64,000 nucleotides of DNA from Alphaproteobacteria bacterium (GCA_015062235.1 SUUZ01000009.1:1-64000); one strand, 5' to 3'. Counted from the first letter of the stretch, positions 54,985-64,000 are shown. The notes: generated by a model not told the origin, from the sequence alone. Translations and numbers: made by a program.

Positions 54985-56961
54985 ATGTTTTTATGTTCTT
55001 GTCATCACAAGGAAAAACAAATGGCCAATGCTATTCGCTTTTTGGCTGCAGATATGATTGAAAAAGCAAAATCAGGTCACCCAGGAATGCCTTTGGGTAT
55101 TGCTGATGTTGCCACAATGTTATTTTCTAAATATATAAAGGTTGATCCTCAAAATCCTAAATGGTTTGACAGAGACAGATTTGTATTGTCGGCTGGACAT
55201 GCATCTAGTTTGTTATACTCTTTATTTTATCTACTAGGATATAAAGATATTGATATAAATGATATAAAAAACTTTCGTCAGCTAGAGGCCAAAACCGCGG
55301 GACATCCTGAATATGGTCATTTACAGGGTATTGATATGACAACAGGTCCTTTGGGACAAGGAATTTCAACAGCTGTTGGCATGGCATTAGCTGAAAAAAT
55401 TATATCATCAAAATTTGGAACAGATGTTTGCGACCATTACACATATGTTATTATGGGAGATGGTTGTTTAATGGAGGGTATTTCTGAAGAAGCAATATCT
55501 TTAGCAGGGCACTGGCGATTAAATAAATTGATAGCTTTTTGGGATAACAACAATGTTACCATAGATGGAAATGTATCTGTTGCATCATCAACAGATCAGA
55601 TTGCCCGTTTCAAAGCAAATGGTTGGAATACAATTTCTATTGACGGACATAATTATTGTCAAATAGATAGAGCTATTAAAAAAGCTCAAAAATCAAACCG
55701 TCCAACATTAATTGCCTGCAAAACAACAATAGGATATGGTGCTCCTAATAAATGTAATTCACCTAAGTGTCATGGTTCTCCATTAGGAACAGATGAACTT
55801 ACCTTAATGCGCAAAAACCTAAATTGGACAGCCGAACCATTTTCTGTGCCTAGTGATATCCTAAAAAATTGGCGAGATGCTGGAAAGCGTAATAATGGAT
55901 TAGTTAAAGATTGGGAAGCAAGAGCAAAATCTAAAGGAAAAGAATTTTTAGATGCTATATCAGGAAAACTTCCAAAAGGTTGGGAAAAAGAATTAAATAA
56001 ACTAAAGCAAGAAGCTATTAAAGAAAAACCAAATGTTGCTACACGCAAAGCATCTAATATGTGTTTAGAAACAATAGTTCCTTCTTTACCTAATATTATA
56101 GGGGGTTCGGCCGATCTTGCAGGTCCCAATATGGTTATTACTAAGACCAGCAAAACAATTACTGCAAATGATTATAATGGTAACAATATTGAATATGGGG
56201 TTAGGGAACACGCTATGGGTGCTATTATGAATGGATTGGCACTACATGGAGGATTATTACCATTTGGAGGAACATTCTTAGTATTTTCAGATTATTTACG
56301 CCCATCTATGCGTCTAGCGTCATTAATGGGATTACATACCATCTATGTTATGACACACGATTCCATAGGTGTAGGTGAAGATGGCCCAACTCATCAACCA
56401 ATTGAACATCTGGCATCATTTAGAGCTATGCCTAATATGTTAACGTTTCGTCCATGCGATGTTATTGAAACAGCAGAAGCTTGGGAATTAGCTATTACGC
56501 AAAGTCAAACACCAAGTATTTTAGCTCTAAGCCGTCAAAATTTACCTCTTTTAAGACAAGATGCTAAAGAAAACAAATCAGCTAAAGGTGGATACATTAT
56601 TGCTGGCGATATTAATAAGCGTCAGGCAACAATAATTGCCACAGGTTCAGAGGTATCTTTAGCTATTGATGCCTATAATAAACTTAAAGAAGAGGGGGTA
56701 AATGTTGCTGTCGTATCAATGCCTTGTACAGAATTGTTCGATAATCAAGATATCAAATATCAAGAAGAAATATTAGGAAATAAACCTCGTATTGCTGTTG
56801 AAGCCGCTTCAAAATTTGGATGGGAAAAATATGTTGGGCTCAACGGAGATATCATAGGTATGGATGGCTTTGGAGCATCAGCACCAGGAGTAGAGCTTTA
56901 CAAATACTTTGGTATTACAGTTGACGAAGTAGTAGATGCTGTAAAAGAAGCATTAAAATAA
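54985..56961 (+). CDS. tkt: Transketolase
   Basis: Transketolase (658 residues) moves two-carbon units between sugar phosphates, linking the pentose phosphate pathway to glycolysis. TPP binding is shown by GDGCLMEGISEE and GWDNNNVTIDG-like residues (WDNNNVTIDG). RFLAADMIEKAKSGHPGMP, DSIGVGEDGPTHQPIEH and YGVREHAMG are conserved. A GAGGAG site precedes the ATG. It is followed by fba, so the two may be expressed together. Confidence 0.97.
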   Translation: MFLCSCHHKEKQMANAIRFLAADMIEKAKSGHPGMPLGIADVATMLFSKYIKVDPQNPKWFDRDRFVLSAGHASSLLYSLFYLLGYKDIDINDIKNFRQLEAKTAGHPEYGHLQGIDMTTGPLGQGISTAVGMALAEKIISSKFGTDVCDHYTYVIMGDGCLMEGISEEAISLAGHWRLNKLIAFWDNNNVTIDGNVSVASSTDQIARFKANGWNTISIDGHNYCQIDRAIKKAQKSNRPTLIACKTTIGYGAPNKCNSPKCHGSPLGTDELTLMRKNLNWTAEPFSVPSDILKNWRDAGKRNNGLVKDWEARAKSKGKEFLDAISGKLPKGWEKELNKLKQEAIKEKPNVATRKASNMCLETIVPSLPNIIGGSADLAGPNMVITKTSKTITANDYNGNNIEYGVREHAMGAIMNGLALHGGLLPFGGTFLVFSDYLRPSMRLASLMGLHTIYVMTHDSIGVGEDGPTHQPIEHLASFRAMPNMLTFRPCDVIETAEAWELAITQSQTPSILALSRQNLPLLRQDAKENKSAKGGYIIAGDINKRQATIIATGSEVSLAIDAYNKLKEEGVNVAVVSMPCTELFDNQDIKYQEEILGNKPRIAVEAASKFGWEKYVGLNGDIIGMDGFGASAPGVELYKYFGITVDEVVDAVKEALK

Positions 56962-57035
56962 ACAAAAAGAACTTGAAATCATCAAGCCTTTTATATATTA
57001 ATACAAATGATTGAATTTTAGTTAAGGAGAAAAAT

Positions 57036-58085
57036 ATGCCTTTAGTTACAATGCGTCAGATTTTAGATCACGCTGCCGAGAATAATTATGGTGTTCCAGC
57101 TTTTAATTTTAACGATATGGAACAGGTTATTGCTGTTTTGCAAGCTGCGCGTAAAGTTAATGCTCCTGTTATTTTACAAACATCAACAGGTGCACGCAAG
57201 TTTGCAGGAGATCCTATGATTCGTCACATGGTTCAAGCAGGAATAGAAATGTTTCCAGAACTTCCTATTTGTTTACACCAAGATCATGGTGCTTCTGTAG
57301 ATATTTGTCAATCAGCTATAGTTAATGGATATTCATCTGTAATGATGGACGGTTCTTTAGAAGCTGATGGTAAAACACCTTCGTCATTTGAATACAACGC
57401 AAGAGTTACCAAAGAGGTTGTTGCTCGTGCTCATGCAGTTGGAGCTTCAGTAGAAGGTGAACTTGGTGTTATCGGATCATTGGAAACAGGTAAAGGTGAC
57501 AAAGAAGACGGTCATGGTGCCGAAGGTGTAATTGATAAAAAACGTCTAGTTACAGATCCTGATGAAGCAGCTCGTTTTGTTGAGGAGACAAAGTTAGATG
57601 CTTTAGCTGTTGCTGTAGGTACTTCACATGGTGCTTATAAATTCACTCGTAAGCCCGATGGCGAAATTTTAGCCATAGATGTTATTGAAAAAATCCATGC
57701 AAAATTGCCAAATACTCACATGGTTATGCATGGTTCTTCTTCTGTTCCACAAGAATTACAAGATTTAATAAATGCCTATGGTGGAGCAATACCTCAAACT
57801 TATGGTGTTCCAGTTGAAGAAATTGTTAGAGGAATCAAATCTGGTGTTCGTAAAGTAAATGTTGATACCGACTGCCGTATGGCAATTACTGGGGCTATTC
57901 GTAAGATATTTGCTGAAAATCCAAAAGAGTTTGATCCTCGCAAATATTTAAAACCAGCTATTGAAGAAATGCAAAAAGTTTGTGAAGCTCGTTTCATTGC
58001 TTTTGGTGCAGCTGGATATGCAGATAAGATTAAAGCTATTCCAATGTCTGAAATGGCAAAACGTTACGCTTCTGGGGAGCTTTAA
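57036..58085 (+). CDS. fba: Class II fructose-bisphosphate aldolase
   Basis: Fba (349 residues) is a zinc-dependent class II aldolase that splits fructose 1,6-bisphosphate. HQDHGAS gives zinc- and catalytic residues, VEGELGVIGSLE, VAVGTSHGAYKF and VMHGSSSVP give the phosphate- and metal-binding loops. The length and VRKVNVDTDCRMAITGAIR fit the subgroup common in Alphaproteobacteria. AAGGAGA precedes the ATG. Confidence 0.96.
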   Translation: MPLVTMRQILDHAAENNYGVPAFNFNDMEQVIAVLQAARKVNAPVILQTSTGARKFAGDPMIRHMVQAGIEMFPELPICLHQDHGASVDICQSAIVNGYSSVMMDGSLEADGKTPSSFEYNARVTKEVVARAHAVGASVEGELGVIGSLETGKGDKEDGHGAEGVIDKKRLVTDPDEAARFVEETKLDALAVAVGTSHGAYKFTRKPDGEILAIDVIEKIHAKLPNTHMVMHGSSSVPQELQDLINAYGGAIPQTYGVPVEEIVRGIKSGVRKVNVDTDCRMAITGAIRKIFAENPKEFDPRKYLKPAIEEMQKVCEARFIAFGAAGYADKIKAIPMSEMAKRYASGEL

Positions 58086-58101
58086 TTTTATAAATAAATC
58101 T

Positions 58102-58137
58102 AAAAAATAAGCTCTGCGTTTGCAGAGCTTATTTTTT
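58102..58137. terminator. Terminator after fba, shared with the convergent small lipoprotein gene
   Basis: A 16-bp stem (AAAAAATAAGCTCTGC / GCAGAGCTTATTTTTT) with loop GTTT has T-runs on both strands. Its right edge overlaps the stop codon of the leftward gene at 58136, so it serves both directions. Confidence 0.92.
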
Positions 58138-58288
58138 ACCATGGAATTCCATTTATACATTTTTCAGGTGTTTTATTACAATCTGGTTTTCCCATTTCAT
58201 ATTGTGCATGTCTTTCTGGTGTAAATTCTCCAACTCTAACACAAGCTCCTAAAGCAACAATCATCAATAATACTAAAAAAGTTTTCAT
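58136..58288 (-). CDS. Small lipoprotein (50 residues)
   Basis: This short reading frame gives a signal (MKTFLVLLMIVALGAC) with a lipobox LGAC (Cys16), followed by a 34-residue mature part with two further Cys (PDC, EKC). A good ribosome-binding site, TGAGGT, precedes the ATG. It starts 4 nt after the stop of the membrane protein gene at 58293, which supports it as real. It may be a small outer-membrane or inner-membrane lipoprotein of unknown role. Confidence 0.75.
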   Translation of the reverse strand: MKTFLVLLMIVALGACVRVGEFTPERHAQYEMGKPDCNKTPEKCINGIPW

Positions 58289-58292
58289 AAGA

Positions 58293-58667
58293 TTACCTCA
58301 TTAAAATAGGATACCATATCGTAAATACAGCAATCAAAATACCAATTCTAGCTAGTTGAGCAAGCCAAATACTTTTATCATATGCTGCAGCAGCACGCCA
58401 GACAGCAATAACAATTTTATAAGAATAAAGTACCAAAACAACAAAAGTTGCCATATAACACAAAGCCCACCATAAACTTATTTTTGATGTATATACGACA
58501 TGAAAATGGTGCATAAAAAAGTCATAAATTGTCCGTCCTCGCAAATGAGCGGACAAGAAAGATGCAAACATTTTTAATGCATAGTGTAATATTATCAAAC
58601 CAAAGATACCGAACTTCCAAAAAGTTGCCCCTAAAGAAAGTTCTCCTTTAAACAATTTTGCTAGCAT
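58293..58667 (-). CDS. Small integral membrane protein
   Basis: This 124-residue protein has three hydrophobic segments (about residues 16-38, 65-86, 105-122) and the N-terminal pattern KLFKGELSLGATFWKFG. Similar short proteins with this start are found in other Proteobacteria, but their function is unknown. It is followed by the small lipoprotein gene and probably shares its transcript. Confidence 0.75.
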   Translation of the reverse strand: MLAKLFKGELSLGATFWKFGIFGLIILHYALKMFASFLSAHLRGRTIYDFFMHHFHVVYTSKISLWWALCYMATFVVLVLYSYKIVIAVWRAAAAYDKSIWLAQLARIGILIAVFTIWYPILMR

Positions 58668-58748
58668 TTTTTCCTCATTACAAAATACACACTACTGCTT
58701 TATAAATAATATTAAAGCAACATCATCGCAAGAAAATAATCTTTTTTT

Positions 58749-60131
58749 CTAACAGGTTACAATATTAACAGCCAATCCACCCAAGGAAGTTTCCTTATAG
58801 CGATTACTCATGTCTTTTCCAGTATGATACATCGTTTTAATAACACTATCAAGCGATACAACGTGTTTTCCATTTCCTCTCAAAGCCAATCGAGCAGAGT
58901 TAATAGCCTTTACAGCCCCCATAGCATTTCTTTCTATACAAGGAATTTGTACCAAACCATCGACAGGATCACATGTTAATCCAAGATTGTGCTCCATTGC
59001 AATTTCAGCAGCTTGTTCTATCTGAGCATTAGTTCCGCCCATAGCAGCTGTTAGTCCAGCAGCGGCCATTGAACAAGCAACACCAACTTCTCCCTGACAC
59101 CCAACTTCAGCTCCAGATATCGATGCATTAGTTCTATAAAGTGAACATATGGCAGCCGCTGTTGTCAAAAATTTGACTATTCCATCTTCTACAGATAAAG
59201 GTGAAGTATGAGATGCAAAACGCTCAAAATAACGCACTACAGCAGGAAATATTCCAGCAGATCCCATTGTCGGAGCTGTTACTACACGTCCTCCAGCGGC
59301 ATTTTCTTCTGCTGCAGCAAATCCCCATAAGTTAATCCAATCAATTACCTCAAGACCATCTTGTTGGTTATCCAAAAACTTTTCTTTTAGTTTATCATAT
59401 ATTTCTGGTGCTCGGCGTTTTACCTCTAGTCCTCCTGGTAAAACCCCATGTTTACGCATACCTCTTTCAATAGCATCATTCATTACATTATATATGTTTT
59501 TCAGATATGCAAAAACTTGTCTCTCTTCTTTTAGGCAAACTTCATTTTGTAAAACTACCTCAGAAAAGCTTAAATTATATTTAGAACATATATTTTGTAA
59601 GTCAGAACAAGTATCAAATTGATGAGGAACATTATATATAATATGTTCAGCATGTTTACCGAACTCATCTTGGTTAATAATTGTTCCTCCTCCAATAGAA
59701 AAGTATACCTCTTTTAAAATCTCTTTTCCATTAACATCAAATGCAGAAAACATCATTCCATTAGAATGTTCTTTTAGAAATGTTTCTTTATTTAAAACCA
59801 TATCAGTTGCAACATCAAAGTTGACAACTCGTTTTTGAGCTAAATGTAATTTTTTATCACGTTCTACAGAATCATAGTATGGCTGTTCAATATCAATTTC
59901 TTCTGCAGTAAAACCCATTAGACCATATACAATTGCTCGCAATGTACCATGACCAATACCTGTTAGAGCCAATGAACCATACAAATCAACTTTTAGCCTA
60001 TCAACACTATCTAATAGGTTTTTTTTTATAATATTATCAATATAAAGTTTAGCAGCTTTCATAGGCCCAACAGTATGAGAACTAGATGGACCAATTCCAA
60101 TAGCAAAAATTTCTTCTAATGCAAAATACAT
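58749..60131 (-). CDS. sdaA: L-serine ammonia-lyase (iron-sulfur dependent)
   Basis: This 460-residue single-chain L-serine dehydratase turns L-serine into pyruvate and ammonia. It has an N-terminal beta domain with GIGPSSSHTVGPMKAA and an alpha domain holding the [4Fe-4S] cysteines (VGCQGEVGVACSMA, LTCDPVDGLVQIPCIE). Pyruvate from it could feed lactate dehydrogenase. Its ATG overlaps the stop of the M49 gene by one base (TAATG), so translation is coupled. Confidence 0.95.
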   Translation of the reverse strand: MYFALEEIFAIGIGPSSSHTVGPMKAAKLYIDNIIKKNLLDSVDRLKVDLYGSLALTGIGHGTLRAIVYGLMGFTAEEIDIEQPYYDSVERDKKLHLAQKRVVNFDVATDMVLNKETFLKEHSNGMMFSAFDVNGKEILKEVYFSIGGGTIINQDEFGKHAEHIIYNVPHQFDTCSDLQNICSKYNLSFSEVVLQNEVCLKEERQVFAYLKNIYNVMNDAIERGMRKHGVLPGGLEVKRRAPEIYDKLKEKFLDNQQDGLEVIDWINLWGFAAAEENAAGGRVVTAPTMGSAGIFPAVVRYFERFASHTSPLSVEDGIVKFLTTAAAICSLYRTNASISGAEVGCQGEVGVACSMAAAGLTAAMGGTNAQIEQAAEIAMEHNLGLTCDPVDGLVQIPCIERNAMGAVKAINSARLALRGNGKHVVSLDSVIKTMYHTGKDMSNRYKETSLGGLAVNIVTC

Positions 60132-61843
60132 TACAAATAAGTCCTTATATCCTTATATGGTTTTATTCCTAAGTTTTTTAATGTTGTTGCAATATAATCG
60201 TGTAACTCATTCCATTCAGAGTTAAAATCAATAAACTCTTTTGCTCGTTTAGATGATTTTGACAATTGCACTTCTATAGTTTCTTCCAAAATTTTATTTA
60301 TAGCTTCAGGCATTTTTACAAAATCAAAGCTAATTTTATTATCTGCAGTTATCACTATAGCCCCATGTCTCATAAGCCAATTAAAATGTATTAAATCCCC
60401 AACACGATGAGGCTGAATTTGTTTGGGTTTAGCTTTTAGTAACAAGCGCATTACCCAAGTTACATATACTTTTTTAAGCATAATCTCATTAATAACACCA
60501 ACTTTAACATATTCTGGCATCATAGCGATAGATACAACATCTGCCTTATTTTCTTCTATTATGTGATTATAAATTCCTAAAGCTGTTTTATAAGTATTAT
60601 CAGGCCCGAGCGAATGTCCATTTTCATGTCCTATAACAAAAATATGCTCAGCTTCTTCATCATAATACTGGTGAAAATCTTTTTCTAAAAGTGTATCCAG
60701 CATTTTTTTGATGCGATTTTTGTCTCCAGACATTCTAACTTGGCGATGATAAACATTTCTTCTTCCGCCACCTGTTTTAACAGCAAGTTTATCATCATTA
60801 GGCAAATTCTGGGCTGTAGTAATTCCCCCACGACACTGGGCATAATCACCTTGTAATGTAACCAAATCGACATCAACCATGGTCTGTTTAACACTATCTC
60901 CACTATCAATTTTTTGTTCATATTTATCTGCAAAAGGCATAAGTTTGGCAAGTTTTGCCATTTGATTTTTAAAAGTTAAAATAAGTTCTGTTCCTTTTTT
61001 ATTGATAATACCCACCCTTGCTCCCAACATATCTTTAGGTGTTGGTAAAATACCATTTTCATCTAACAAAGACACAAGCTCATTATTATCAAAAATTGTT
61101 GGTGTCATTTGGTCATCATAATTTTCTCGGCTAAGCGTAAATTCCAAAGGAGTATCTTGCAGTATAGCCCAGTGTTTGTCTGCCAACATATCCATGTCTT
61201 CATTATTTTGCAATAAAGCTTGTGCTTGCCATTTAAGGTAATCATTAAATTCATTATTAGTTGAATAATGTGCAGCCACCTCTAACTCATTTGCAACCTC
61301 GCTAAATTCCTTTGCAAAATATTCTGTATAATCAATAGCTTTCAATTCCAGCCCATTTCTTCTAACCATAGTTCTAGCCGACAAAATATCTTTAACCTCT
61401 TTTCTTTTTCCTGTTTTAAGCATATTTTTTATAATATTATGAAATTCTTCAATCTGTAAATCTTCGGGATAAAAATTATGTCCTATAGCTGTTTTTATTC
61501 CTTTAAATAGTTCAATTGGCTCTGGATCAATACCATTAATACCAGCCACACCATTGAGGCTATTAAACATTTTTAATGTTTTTTGAGCATGATTATTAGC
61601 TACATAATTTTCAAGACCTTGTTTCATATAACGATTAAGAGAATGATCTTGTTCTAATGTAACATCATTAATAACTTTAGCCGCTTTTATCAAATGTATG
61701 AGAGCTTTTTTATCACCTTCTGCTAAATTTTGATATCCAGCAAAATTTGCATCAATCATATCAATAGGCATCATTTGCTCATTGATCATTTTATCCAAGT
61801 GTTGCTCATCTAAGGCAATTTCAAATCCATTAATTATTGTCAT
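60131..61843 (-). CDS. M49-like (dipeptidyl-peptidase III family) metallopeptidase
   Basis: This 570-residue protein has a zinc site HENGH (His406, Glu407, His410) followed by SLGPD, and a third ligand in EENKAD (Glu431). This layout is that of M49 dipeptidyl-peptidase III and related proteins, in which the second motif is EExxAD. No signal peptide is seen, so it is likely cytoplasmic, where it would release dipeptides from short peptides. GGAGAT precedes the ATG. It overlaps the Memo-AMMECR1 gene by 14 nt and sdaA by 1 nt. Confidence 0.82.
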   Translation of the reverse strand: MTIINGFEIALDEQHLDKMINEQMMPIDMIDANFAGYQNLAEGDKKALIHLIKAAKVINDVTLEQDHSLNRYMKQGLENYVANNHAQKTLKMFNSLNGVAGINGIDPEPIELFKGIKTAIGHNFYPEDLQIEEFHNIIKNMLKTGKRKEVKDILSARTMVRRNGLELKAIDYTEYFAKEFSEVANELEVAAHYSTNNEFNDYLKWQAQALLQNNEDMDMLADKHWAILQDTPLEFTLSRENYDDQMTPTIFDNNELVSLLDENGILPTPKDMLGARVGIINKKGTELILTFKNQMAKLAKLMPFADKYEQKIDSGDSVKQTMVDVDLVTLQGDYAQCRGGITTAQNLPNDDKLAVKTGGGRRNVYHRQVRMSGDKNRIKKMLDTLLEKDFHQYYDEEAEHIFVIGHENGHSLGPDNTYKTALGIYNHIIEENKADVVSIAMMPEYVKVGVINEIMLKKVYVTWVMRLLLKAKPKQIQPHRVGDLIHFNWLMRHGAIVITADNKISFDFVKMPEAINKILEETIEVQLSKSSKRAKEFIDFNSEWNELHDYIATTLKNLGIKPYKDIRTYL

Positions 61844-63380
61844 TTTTTATCTCCACCGTTCTAAAACGAAACATTTTGACTCTATCAGACCAATAAGAAG
61901 GGCTTAATCCTGCTTTTATTTTTAATTCTGTTAAAAATTCTTGTTTATCTGGAATTTGTTTCCACACAGCTGGTAAAAACAATCCTTGTCGTTCACCATC
62001 TTGAATTAATAACCCATCAACATCAACTTTGATCTTAGATAATAAATCTTCAACAGAATCAAATTGGATTTCTTCAAAATTTGTTAAAAGTGCAATGGTA
62101 AACGAAATATCTTTTAGTTCATCAGGCGTAACAGGAGTAAAGCGACTATCATTTAGTGCTGCAGCATAGGTATTATTAGCTAGATCAACAGCAATTGCTT
62201 TATTTGCTACAACAGACCCTATACATCCTCGTAACTTACCTTTTTTTTCCAAAGTAACAAAAGATGCACCTTTATCAAACAAAACATTATTAAAATTCAT
62301 TCGTTCTGGTTGAAAATACTCATTTTGATTAACAGCTCTATCCAAAGCTGTTTTTACCACCTCAACTAAAGCTTTTTTATTATGGCGAGCAAAATTCTGC
62401 AAATGCTTTTGTTCTAGCTCGATTCCTTCAAGTACTTTATCGTCTTCAGTATTTTCGTAAACCCAAGAACCATAACCAACTACTTTATTTTTATCATTAC
62501 TTACATCGCCAGAATTAGCCATATCCAAAAGACGAGGAACTAAACCAAATTTTTTTGCTAAAATCATAGCAGTATTAACAGCAGTAGCACCACAAGACTG
62601 ATGATGTGTAATTGCCAAAGATCCTTCAATATTTTTTGACGTTTGTTCGTCTACTTTTTTTGCGGTTGCATAATCTAAATAATGCGATAAATCTGCCGAA
62701 GCAATCAAAATACTACTATCACCTTCAAGGTATGGTTCTAGTATTTTTGCTATTTCTTCAGGATTAGCTTCTCCGTACAATAAGGGGATAATTGTAAAAT
62801 TATCCAGAGTTTTTTGCAAAAATGGTAGTTGTACCTCAAGCGAATGCTCCTTAAGATGAGCTTTTGCATTAAATTTGAAAAGTTTATTTTTAGCTAGTTC
62901 TAATATAATCTGTTCATCAGTTTTTACTAAGCCCAAAGGCGTTTTAAACTGTTTAGCTGGAGATAGAGCAACCCCATTAACCCAAACTTGATGTGATGGA
63001 CCCAATAAAAATACCTTTTTTATTTTATCTTTAAATGGTTGCAATCTTTTATAGGCATGAGCAGCAACCTGTGCTGAATATCTATATCCAGCATGAGGAA
63101 CAATAACAATCTGAGGTCTTACACTCAAATCGGAAACCACATGTTCAAGATATCCATTAATATCACTATCTAGTTGGTACATATCTGCAGGATAAAACAA
63201 ACCAGCTACAGCCATTTCTCTAATAGGATTTATATCCTCATCACTTAATGAGTAATCTACTATTTTTTCATTATTGGTAGAAATATAATTTAACAAATAA
63301 GAGATATTAAAAATAACCACTATTGCCACTATTACAAATATCATCAAATATGTTGGAATTTTTTTACGATTTATTTCCAT
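61830..63380 (-). CDS. Membrane-anchored Memo-AMMECR1 fusion (AmmeMemoRadiSam proteins B and A)
   Basis: This 516-residue protein has an N-terminal membrane helix (about residues 9-32), a Memo domain (about 50-310) with VPHAGYRYS, GPSHQVWVNG and HHQSCGATAV, which hold the His and Cys of the metal site of MEMO1, and a C-terminal AMMECR1 domain (about 335-510) with KLRGCIGSV and LNDSRFTPV. In some genomes these two are joined and lie with a radical-SAM protein; none is in this window. The biochemical role of the system is not settled. It overlaps the M49 gene by 14 nt. Confidence 0.88.
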   Translation of the reverse strand: MEINRKKIPTYLMIFVIVAIVVIFNISYLLNYISTNNEKIVDYSLSDEDINPIREMAVAGLFYPADMYQLDSDINGYLEHVVSDLSVRPQIVIVPHAGYRYSAQVAAHAYKRLQPFKDKIKKVFLLGPSHQVWVNGVALSPAKQFKTPLGLVKTDEQIILELAKNKLFKFNAKAHLKEHSLEVQLPFLQKTLDNFTIIPLLYGEANPEEIAKILEPYLEGDSSILIASADLSHYLDYATAKKVDEQTSKNIEGSLAITHHQSCGATAVNTAMILAKKFGLVPRLLDMANSGDVSNDKNKVVGYGSWVYENTEDDKVLEGIELEQKHLQNFARHNKKALVEVVKTALDRAVNQNEYFQPERMNFNNVLFDKGASFVTLEKKGKLRGCIGSVVANKAIAVDLANNTYAAALNDSRFTPVTPDELKDISFTIALLTNFEEIQFDSVEDLLSKIKVDVDGLLIQDGERQGLFLPAVWKQIPDKQEFLTELKIKAGLSPSYWSDRVKMFRFRTVEIKNDNN

Positions 63381-63401
63381 TTTTGCAGATTCCGTATCGA
63401 T

Positions 63402-63440
63402 TAAAAAAACTAAGTCCCATTATAAAACAATGGGACTTAA
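63402..63440 (-). terminator. Terminator after serS
   Basis: A 10-bp stem (TAAGTCCCAT / ATGGGACTTA) with a 9-nt loop is followed on the minus strand by a run of seven Ts. It lies between the serS stop at 63463 and the start of the Memo-AMMECR1 gene at 63380. Confidence 0.85.
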
Positions 63441-63462
63441 TTTTTTGCTAAAATTAAAAGGC

Positions 63463-64000
63463 TTATTTACCCTTGCCAATAACCTTTTTACCACCCATAT
63501 ATGGTTGCAACTTGACAGGAATATTTACTGAACCATCTTCATTTTGATGATTTTCAATAAACATAACCAATGCACGAGGTGTTGCAATTCCAGTATTGTT
63601 AAGGGTATGAGCAAACCTAACTTTGCCAGACGCATTTTCCCTATATCGTAAATTTGTTCTCCTAGCTTGCCATTCTGTAATATTTGAGCACGAATGTGTC
63701 TCTCGATAACAATTTTGGCTTGGTAGCCAAGCTTCCAAATCATATTGACGATATTTAGGAGCACCCATATCACCACAACAAACATCCAAAACTTGATAAG
63801 GTAATTCCAAATCTTGTAAAACTTCTTCTGAGATAGCTAACAATTTTTTATGCCATTTCTCACTTTCTTCTAAATCGCCCTTACAAATGATAAACTGCTC
63901 CGTTTTCATAAATTGATGAACGCGAATAAGCCCTTTAGTGTCTTTACCAGCAGCACCAGCCTCACGGCGAAAACATGGTGAAAATCCAGCATACATGATA
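63463..64000 (-). CDS. serS: Seryl-tRNA synthetase, C-terminal part (truncated by the window edge)
   Basis: The 178 or so visible residues are the C-terminal end of a class II aminoacyl-tRNA synthetase that charges tRNA-Ser. Motif 2 (SPCFRREAGAAGKDTKGLIRVHQ, in part) lies near the edge, followed by DVCCGDMGAPKYRQYDLEAWLP, and motif 3 (NNTGIATPRALVMFIE). The final LQPYMGGKKVIG is typical for SerS. The start lies beyond position 64000. Confidence 0.95.
   Translation of the reverse strand, partial: IMYAGFSPCFRREAGAAGKDTKGLIRVHQFMKTEQFIICKGDLEESEKWHKKLLAISEEVLQDLELPYQVLDVCCGDMGAPKYRQYDLEAWLPSQNCYRETHSCSNITEWQARRTNLRYRENASGKVRFAHTLNNTGIATPRALVMFIENHQNEDGSVNIPVKLQPYMGGKKVIGKGK

Noticed and set aside
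55770..56153. 127-codon open frame on the minus strand
   Set aside because: It is antisense to the middle of transketolase, whose reading frame is conserved throughout.
59163..59178. TTGTCAAAAATTTGAC within sdaA as an operator
   Set aside because: It lies deep in the coding region, where the sequence is explained by conserved residues; it is treated as a chance match.

Overview
This window is AT-rich chromosomal DNA with the standard genetic code (TGA, TAA and TAG all act as stops). It most likely comes from an uncultured, fermentative alphaproteobacterium. Three lines of evidence support this. First, several neighbourhoods are typical of Alphaproteobacteria: secB divergent from tim44-mltA-smr, yajC-secD-secF, a suf operon ending in sufT, and lgt next to a YbjN gene. 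Second, the envelope is Gram-negative (BamB, Lgt, lipoproteins, MltA, MltG, an NlpD-like protein). Third, the visible metabolism is fermentative (L-lactate dehydrogenase, L-serine dehydratase, transketolase, aldolase, Rpe). A host-associated or gut clade would fit, but the sequence alone does not prove it. No rRNA, CRISPR array, transposase or prophage is visible.

Layout: 0-4.6 kb is a leftward yajC-secD-secF operon followed by a flavin reductase and a small membrane protein. 4.6-6.5 kb holds an unknown gene facing an NlpD-like LytM protein. 6.6-12 kb is sufB-(MazG-like)-sufC-sufD-sufS-sufT. 12-17 kb has an M14 peptidase and a GNAT gene on the minus strand, then sufE, a diverged sucC-sucD pair, comF and queA. 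18-22.7 kb has a degenerate GGDEF membrane protein, lgt, YbjN, an ACP-like protein, mltG and acpP. 22.9-28 kb has an acidic membrane-anchored protein, ldh, xseA, an M23 peptidase, a receiver-domain protein, uppP and tRNA-Leu(CAG). 28-30.3 kb is a small accessory region: unknown genes, a gene remnant, and a divergent intergenic region carrying two inverted copies of a 28-32 bp palindromic repeat (a third copy is at position 1) around a promoter-like sequence, next to a secreted Cys-rich protein. 30.6-36.6 kb is a rightward run: rpe, a PhoB-type regulator, tgt, a LOG protein, a SpmA-SpmB fusion and dtd. 36.6-42.4 kb has two envelope proteins resembling the Lpo/CsgG type, DUF1294, smr, mltA, tim44 and secB. 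42.4-46.4 kb is one 1324-residue protein of unknown function. 46.7-51.3 kb is der-bamB-(YfgM-like) and a membrane protein. 51.4-58.1 kb has a diguanylate cyclase, an RNA methyltransferase, a lipoprotein, tkt and fba. 58.1-63.4 kb is two small membrane-associated genes, then a coupled sdaA / M49-peptidase / Memo-AMMECR1 operon, and serS runs off the right edge.

Most of the window is housekeeping: protein export, Fe-S assembly, peptidoglycan and outer-membrane upkeep, and central carbon metabolism. The points most worth a second look are the repeat-flanked promoter at 29.4-29.6 kb, the SucC/SucD pair that lacks the catalytic phospho-histidine, the Memo-AMMECR1/M49/serine dehydratase operon, the MazG-like gene inside the suf operon, and the 1324-residue protein.
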